From contig OX485808.1 in NCBI GenBank assembly GCA_950295325.1, positions 38,091,180-38,155,179 on the forward strand: 64,000 nucleotides of DNA, given 5' to 3'. The translations under genes and the position numbers were made by a program. A model generated the notes under the pieces. It saw only the letters and a list, made by a program, of their open reading frames with translations, did not search any database and was not told the origin of the DNA. The stretch is from Polytrichum commune (Eukaryota > Streptophyta > Polytrichopsida > Polytrichales > Polytrichaceae). This document shows positions 57,761 through 64,000 of the stretch, one piece after another (within the stretch, counting starts at the first letter, position 1; each line of letters begins with the position of its first letter).

Positions 57761-57976
57761 TTGGTAATCACAATTATACGTGAACGTGGATTTTCCAAAC
57801 ATAATTGGGTGAAGAGTGATCGCAAAAGTCGATTGAAACTTGACACATTGGATGCATTGATGCGAATGTCATTACGCAATCTTCCGATGAAAAATATGGA
57901 TTGGGCTAGACTTGTTGACACTTGGAAATCAACCAAAAACTGGAAGACTTTGCCGTTGGAGTTGGATGATGATTAA
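57761..57976 (+). pseudogene. hAT transposase dimerisation-domain remnant
   Basis: The 71-residue frame reads IRERGFSKHNWVKSDRKSRL then LDTLDALMRMSLRNLPMKNM, and WARLVDTWKS. This corresponds to the end of the hAT C-terminal dimerisation region, which usually reads ERxFSxxNxIKxxxRxRLxxxTLDALMxISL. No catalytic core remains, so only the tail of a former hAT or hAT-derived zinc-finger gene is present. The stop is at 57974-57976. Confidence 0.65.
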
Positions 57977-58979
57977 GTGCACCATATAGGGAATCTGAAT
58001 AATTCTAGTGCATCGTTTTATTGCATGTACTTCTTCAATATAGTGAGACATCATATTATTTTTATATTCAATACAAAACTGCCAATATCAAGTTTTTTCA
58101 TGTGAAGTGTTGCAAAAAGTTTGAAAGGTTGAGTGAAGTGTGATTATTTTGAAGCCCTTCACATTGAAATGCATGTGCACACTCCAAACTTGAACACTGC
58201 TTTAATTTGGATGATGCGAATCTGAAAGTAAAGTATGTGGACCCTAAACCTTTAGAAGGCCGAGTTGACAAAGCACCTCCATGTGCAACATGTTCATCAT
58301 TTTAAGCTTACTTTTGGCTGGCATTGAATGTTATAAGAAACTCCTTGATATCTAACTTTGGATCTATACACACATTGACCTCTCTAATATCATGCATGTG
58401 GGAACCAAAGTGCACAAGATATCCAGGATGCTGGTAGTGTTAACTTGGATGCATGATACTAGAGAATAAGTGTAGTGTGTGGTGTTATGGAATAACGCAA
58501 AGTCAATACTGCAATAATGATAATGTGATGTGTGTGAGCATGTGGTTTTGAATTCTTTGATAGATTATTTTATTGTCAAAACCCATGATATATGAGACGG
58601 AAATGTGACAACAAGAAGGGAGATTTAAATTGAGCACATCCATTCCCTAGGGATTGCGGGTATAAGAGAGGGAGTGACATTACAACGGGTGACATTACGG
58701 AGGTTATGGTGTATGACTAGATTTATCCTATATTTTATGCCAGTTGCATATCATGACTATGAGTCTTATCAAAAGAAAAAATTACAATGAAATGAAGGTG
58801 AACGAAGAAGCCAAAAGGCTTATGGGATTGAAAGTACATCAAGTTGGTGTAATCTTGCTAATTCCCTAAGGTATGTAGGTGTTGTTTGGATTGTTTTTAA
58901 TGATCTCCAACTTATACTAATTAGATTTATACATCAAAACTCGTGTTGCATTAGAAAATCTACATTGATGCATCTGCCA
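57977..58979. other. Intergenic, no gene seen
   Basis: AT-rich, with no supported feature. Confidence 0.5.
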
Positions 58980-59225
58980 AAACCAGATTGAAAATTGGGC
59001 CTCCCTTGATTTAGTTATGATTATCGGAAGTGCATGTTTGATGATTTCTTAACTAGATACATAGGTCCTCCCAATCATGTTCATTATGTAGTGTAGAGCA
59101 GTTATTAATATTTGAAGACGCAACCCAATCTCTTTTAAACATGTGTCTTTGTGATGTTTGCTCTTTGATCCTCACTAAACCACATACCAATCAAATATAG
59201 GTGTCTAATTAAGAAACGAGCCACT
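58980..59225 (+). repeat. Dispersed repeat paired with 10980-11215
   Basis: Same blocks and order as the partner copy (ATACATAGGTCCTCCCA, CCAATCTCTT, TAGGTGTC). Noncoding. Confidence 0.6.
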
Positions 59226-59239
59226 TGAGATCCATCTAC

Positions 59240-59660
59240 CTTAGAGTGGTGGAGTGTGTAGCGTTTGTGAGATATAGGCTAATATCAACTTGATAATATC
59301 CATTTGAAATAAACACTTGAGATTCCCTAATACTACATTTTCCAAAAAGTGACTATAACTTATCCCTAATGGATACTCCAACACAAATTGTACCTCAACT
59401 TTAACTACATTATGGGAGCAAAAGTGACATAGTCTATTAACTCTAGAGATAGGAATAAACAATCACCATCCAATTTCAATCAAGTGTATGATTCGAGGTG
59501 CGGTAAGTGGCAATGCCCTTGTGTTGTGGTGGTGTCAATGGTTGGTTCACGTATGGTTCATATTCATGTTTGAGAAAATCTTCGAGGTGAAGGTAAACTA
59601 GTTTCTTCCCTGAGAGATAGAAAGAGTTTCATTCTTTAACAAGAAAAGCCTCCCTGGTGT
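59240..59660 (-). pseudogene. LINE 3' coding fragment, sister of 18942-19250
   Basis: Minus-strand reading: SGKKLVYLHLEDFL, QPLTPPQHKGIATYRTSNHT, then IPISRVNRLCHFCSHNVVKV and FLENVVLGNLKCLFQMD. The C-x2-C and following acidic/hydrophobic line match the post-RT region of LINEs. Frameshifts separate the pieces. It is somewhat longer at the 3' side than the sister copy. Confidence 0.65.
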
Positions 59661-61595
59661 TCAAAGGTGCACCACAATGATCCCGTTTATTTCCAAATTT
59701 TTGAAGAAGTCAAAATGACAACAATCATTGGGGTGATGAAGCAAAATATGGACGATATTACAAAAAATTATCCAAAATGAACATATTCATCCAAATTTTA
59801 CGATACCAAGATGTTTATGAAGATTCCATCCATGGAAAACAACGAAAATTGTATTTCTATTTGTAATTTTCACAAATTGGATTAAAAAAGAAAAAGAAAA
59901 AGGTTAGTGCACTACATTCCATCCGGTAAGCTTAAAGCCCCAAAAATGTTGGGTAGGAGGGACAAGGTTGAATCATATAAAATAGGGAGAAACTCCACAA
60001 ATATTTTTAATGGACAAGCTCGTCGTCTTTCCCGTGTAGTAAGGCCATTGTTGATTTTATTGCTCCGTATGTAATGGTTGCCTTTCAAGTGGAGTGTGAA
60101 TAGGTTTAGAGATAGAATACGAGCCAACATTGTGTGTCAACAAAAGATCGAATAAATATAGTCTAATGTGTGGATATGGACTTGATCTTTTTTTTTTCTT
60201 TAGAGACACGATCACAACCTACAAGTTGAACGTTAGAATGGGGAAAGCATATCTCAAGTTAAGACTTTGGATGCTTGTAAGATAATCCGACAATATGAGT
60301 TCACAAATGGAATTCCATTTGTGTCAAAGAAATAAGTTGTTTGCAAAGATAATTTACACGTTTCATGTTGATGTTGAAATGGAGCAAGTGTGGATGAAAA
60401 GTCTTTGTCTAGGACTACAAACTACTACTCGTCTTGCTCATTAGACGGTGAAAGAAACACATTATATCATGAAAATGCCCTCAAATGAAATGTGGTGGGA
60501 GAGGCTCTCACTGGCATATAAGCGAGATTGATGAAGACCTGGTCGATAATTACAACATGAAAATTTGTATGTATGGGTGGGGTCCTTTGATAGAATTATA
60601 TATAAAGATCTTTTGATAGAATATGCCTTTGCAAGATTTGCAAATCTATTATAGTGGTAAACATGTTTCACATGATTTCTTGGTACTCGTGTCATCATTC
60701 TCAATTGTCATCATTCTCAATTGTCATCATTCTCAATTTTAATACATCCAAGTTTGCACCTTTCTTTCTAGTGATGCACAATGATTGTCGAGGATTCGTA
60801 TGTTGGTTATGGTTGAAAACAATTCATTAATCTATGATCAAGTGGTTGGATGAGGGTTCTTTTGAGGTCGTAGATTCTAGTATAAACATTGTGTCTTATG
60901 AAGAAAATTATCGGTTAACATCTACAAGGGAAATGAAGACCTCCTGTTGGAATAGCCTATACGCACAATTTGTAATGCTCTACCAACACATAAAGTTAAT
61001 CAAACACTGTAAGGAGTACAAGTCATTGCGGCTGCTTCTTTGCCACTATGAGGTAGATTTTACGCACCCAATTTTATTATAGTCATAGATTTCAATACTA
61101 ACGTCTACCTCGTAGTTGCGAAGAACAAAGTGTCAACGACTTGTGATCCTTGTGGTGACACAATCATGAAATCATGCCATTGATAGTGTTGTTATTCACA
61201 AGAGTTTGTGATGAGTATATTGGTTCATCTATGCCGGTATGTCAATTAGGGTGCCCCACTCCAATATATCAACATTCCACACTATTTTGAATACTTAATA
61301 CCACACTAAGAAAAAAACAATAACATTTTTTTTTTCAAATTGTACTTGCTATATAGATGAATAAATAAAATTTACATTATTTTGCGATATGTCTTTCACC
61401 CATAGTAATTTGCATGGGTAAAGAAGGCAACCTATTCTTGAAGGCAACCCAAGTGCACATATCATCGTAGCTTTCCTCAATCCCCAACTATTCCGATAAG
61501 CTTCTAAGACAGACATGTCTATTTCGGTTACGTATCTTAATAGGACACTTTATGCTCTAGCAGTATGTGGTTCACGTGTTGCTCCAAGAACGAAC
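59661..61595. other. Intergenic, no gene seen
   Basis: An open frame at 60834-61082 has no recognisable features. There is a short tandem repeat of TTCTCAATTGTCATCA near 60696-60735. Confidence 0.45.
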
Positions 61596-61830
61596 ACAAA
61601 AAATACATGTTTAAAAGAGATTGGAATACATGCTCAGAATATACCATTATAGACTCAATAGTCAACATAATTGGGAGGGACGTATATGACCATTTAATGA
61701 GCATCATAATTTTCACTTTGATAATGTATAAGATATTCATACCAACTCCAAAAATAATAAGAAAAATGGGTAAGGCCTCAATTTGGATTTGCTAGCCATC
61801 TCATACTAATCACGTGTTTCATTTAAGACA
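61596..61830 (+). repeat. Dispersed repeat paired with 51155-51390
   Basis: Second copy, same orientation, well conserved in AAAAGAGATTGGA, TGACCATTTAATGA and TTTGGATTTGC blocks. Confidence 0.65.
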
Positions 61831-62517
61831 CATCTACCTTAAGTTAGGGCAAGGAATGCAGCATTGATGAGTCAGTGATCATCCCAACCATGCAATCTGA
61901 TTAATTCTCAATTTGAGGTTCTAATTAGAGCATCCCCACACGTTACCATAACAAACACTTGAACCTCATGCTGTGAATTACACGTGGAATTTATCAAAGG
62001 AGTCACCTCGTGTTTTGGTGTTCACTACTTAAATTGGGGGCGCTCTCTCTCCCCTTACAATTCTTCCACCCCTTGAAATGTGCAACTTATAGAGGGGAGA
62101 GTTTCTACTTCTTTCTAAAAGGAGATCAATTATCATTGTTTTGCAAACTTTGACCAAAATAGAATCTTTAGTGTCAACTTAAAAAAATAAAAAATGTAGA
62201 GCCAACTTGTGCATTATGGGAATCACGCTTGCCAAAGGGGCCCACATCTAGAAGTGTTCATGTATAATAAGTGTGAGGCATATGAATATATGTATATATA
62301 TATATAAGTTAGAGGGGTTTCTCTTGCTTCTTTTATTACTTGATCCTACACGTTAGTGCGTTGTGTAGGACATGTGGCCATGTTGGGACATGTGTCATCT
62401 TAACCCATTGCACATGTGGTCCCCCTGGTGGTCATGACTCTTAGGCCCATTGCGCCCTTGCATATATGAATTGATTGTGGTCACATTAAAATTGAGGCAT
62501 CCATATAGTCATCCATA
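61831..62517. other. Intergenic, no gene seen
   Basis: Includes a single half-palindrome GTGAGGCATATG at 62271, similar to the arrays at 42-44 kb, and a short (TA)n at about 62288. Confidence 0.4.
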
Positions 62518-62519
62518 TA

Positions 62520-63296
62520 CAGTCTAACCTTGATAATGTCACACCATCCGTTTCACCAAAAAGAGTGATATAAACAAGGTGTGACATATTTGATAATGTC
62601 ACATTTTGAAGATTTGTGCATAATGTGATATTATCAAAAAAATAGGTAGAAAATCAAAATAAAATTACAATGTAAAAAAGAAAATAACAAATACGAGACT
62701 TCAATGTTTTTGAATGTAAAATCTAATTCAAAATTGTGAATAACAACAAGAGCACATCATAATGTGTCATTGAGATCAAGTAAAGACCTCTCACTAGAGA
62801 CAAAGAAGCTTCTAATGTCACATTGTTTTGTTGATGTTAAATGTGCACCACCAATTCTAATGAGTTTGTCATGGATTTTTTCCATTCCTAACAACTCCAG
62901 CGTGTTGAAAATCTGAGAACCTTGGCTAGCCATAAAATTCAAAACATCTTTAGCATATTTTTGTGCATCGCTTAGCTTCACTACTTTAGACTCATCATCA
63001 CTACTATCAACAATCAATGGGTCTACTTCCATGGAATCAAGAATAGCATTGTATCACAGGTGCGGCGCATGACCCTTTCGGCTACTACAATCTATCCATC
63101 CAACCATCACATACAATCCATCCATACTTGGTATTATCACATTTACACTACGGATTTTGGAAAAAAATAGTGACATTACCAAGGGTGATAGGGATAACAA
63201 CGAGGGAGTTTTACACTATGAAAATCGGTTTCAAACTTTTAGGTGACAATATCAAGGTGTTCTATTAACAAGGGTGACATTATCAAGGTTAGACTG
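62520..63296 (-). mobile_element. Pogo/Lemi1-like DNA transposon remnant, copy B
   Basis: 777 bp between TA dinucleotides (62518-62519 and 63297-63298). Both ends begin CAGTCTAACCTTGATAATGT and stay identical in inverted orientation for 23 bp. Subterminal GATAATGTCAC and TTATCAAG motifs recur. It holds the C-terminal part of a transposase on the minus strand. Perfect ends suggest it is younger than copy A. Confidence 0.9.
62757..63032 (-). pseudogene. Pogo-like transposase C-terminal fragment with PCNA-box
   Basis: 91 residues with an acidic N-terminal stretch (VDSSDDESKVVKLSDAQKYA), an amphipathic helical middle and STKQCDIRSFFVSSERSLL. QCDIRSFF matches the PCNA-interacting box expected near the end of pogo-type transposases. 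It is positioned at the side of the element where the transposase C-terminus should be. Catalytic and DNA-binding domains are deleted. Confidence 0.7.
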
Positions 63297-63298
63297 TA

Positions 63299-64000
63299 GT
63301 CATCCATATAGTCAACCAAGTCCACTTAACCGTTCATTAGGGTCATGTGATTCTGACATAGATGAGATCTATATTTTATAAGTTGACAAAGTTAAAAGTT
63401 TGTGTGATGGCGGCTTGTGATTGATTACCCTCACAAGAGTATTGATAGTTGTCATAGCCAAGGAGAAGCATTGAGATGAGCGGTTATGGGTTAACCTATA
63501 GATCGACTATGTGTAACCCTAAAATTTACGCTTCGAAATCTGTAGCAATTTCCATGTTCATGATTTTTAAAATTGCATTCTCCTCAGAATTTGTGTCTCT
63601 TTGCATGGAAAACGATTCCTTGTTATTAATCGTGTAAACAAATGCAAACTCTCTTATTTTATTGGTTAAGATGCCTCAACCTTACCTTAACGTGGCCCCC
63701 ACCTTTTTGGGAGTGGTTGGAAACGGAGGGGTGATGGCCTCACCACCATGTCCATGCACATGTTCCTTTGTGTATATGATTAGATTTTGACCATGGGACC
63801 TAAAACATGAAGTGCTCGTACATAGTGAACGTTGTGAGACACATAGAGTGGTCTCTCTAGCTCCTCGTACTTGGTGTAACACCCCTTGATGTTAATCCTT
63901 GTTGTGCAACATGTGGTCCCCTTGGGGCCCCAAGATGGAAGAAAATGCAACTGAAGCCACATGAAAACATGTAGCTTAGAGGATGCAATGTCACAAACTT
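63299..64000. other. Intergenic, no gene seen
   Basis: No supported coding region. 63700-63780 (GATGGCCTCACCACCATGTC) resembles 18080-18120, suggesting another dispersed repeat. Confidence 0.4.

Noticed and set aside
1-64000. LTR retrotransposon
   Set aside because: No gag-pol reading frame, primer-binding site or pair of long terminal direct repeats was seen anywhere in the window.

Overview
This window looks like the nuclear genome of a land plant with a large, repeat-rich genome. The clues are CCCTAAA-type interstitial telomere repeats, telo-box motifs (AAACCCTA) near gene starts, LINE remnants whose first ORF resembles plant DUF4283/zinc-knuckle proteins, plant-like pogo elements with TA target sites, and a four-exon mitochondrial-type phosphatidylserine decarboxylase. 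The species cannot be named from sequence alone; the kind of LINEs present makes a non-flowering plant plausible, but that is inference.

Only one ordinary cellular gene is well supported: phosphatidylserine decarboxylase on the minus strand at 22189-25214, with canonical GT-AG introns and an intact D/H/LGST catalytic set. The other long coding region, plus strand 12602-17166, reads as a large DDE transposase-like protein with two zinc fingers and a P-element/THAP9-like RNase H fold. It is broken by one in-frame TAG at 14087-14089 and changes frame between 16048 and 16129.

Layout: 1-2.4 kb has a near-perfect 48-bp-arm foldback and a three-unit 284-bp tandem array. 2.4-12.6 kb is gene-poor, with small inverted-repeat elements, an ORF split by a hAT-type MITE with 8-bp target duplication (7549-7774), and a LINE 3' fragment with an endonuclease-like domain (minus, 8.7-9.45 kb). 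12.6-17.2 kb holds the transposase-like gene. 17.4-20.7 kb holds LINE debris, a MITE and a foldback. 22.2-25.2 kb is the decarboxylase. 25.4-41.6 kb is a mosaic of small DNA transposons: a pogo-like element at 28871-29470, a hAT-type MITE at 35821-36215 with a second copy at 37.7 kb, and other TIR elements. 41.6-44.5 kb carries two minisatellites built on the same 18-bp palindrome with different spacers. 47.8-48.6 kb shows one TIR element nested in another. 51.4-56.9 kb is a minus-strand LINE that keeps ORF1, endonuclease and C-terminus but lacks reverse transcriptase. 57.8 kb has a hAT dimerisation-domain remnant, 59.2-59.7 kb another LINE 3' fragment, and 62.5-63.3 kb a second pogo-like element with a PCNA-box transposase tail.

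Apart from the decarboxylase, nearly everything recognisable is transposon-derived and mostly degenerate. The most unusual items are the palindrome arrays, the nearly intact P-like transposase gene, and the MITE insertion that would leave its host ORF in frame if removed.
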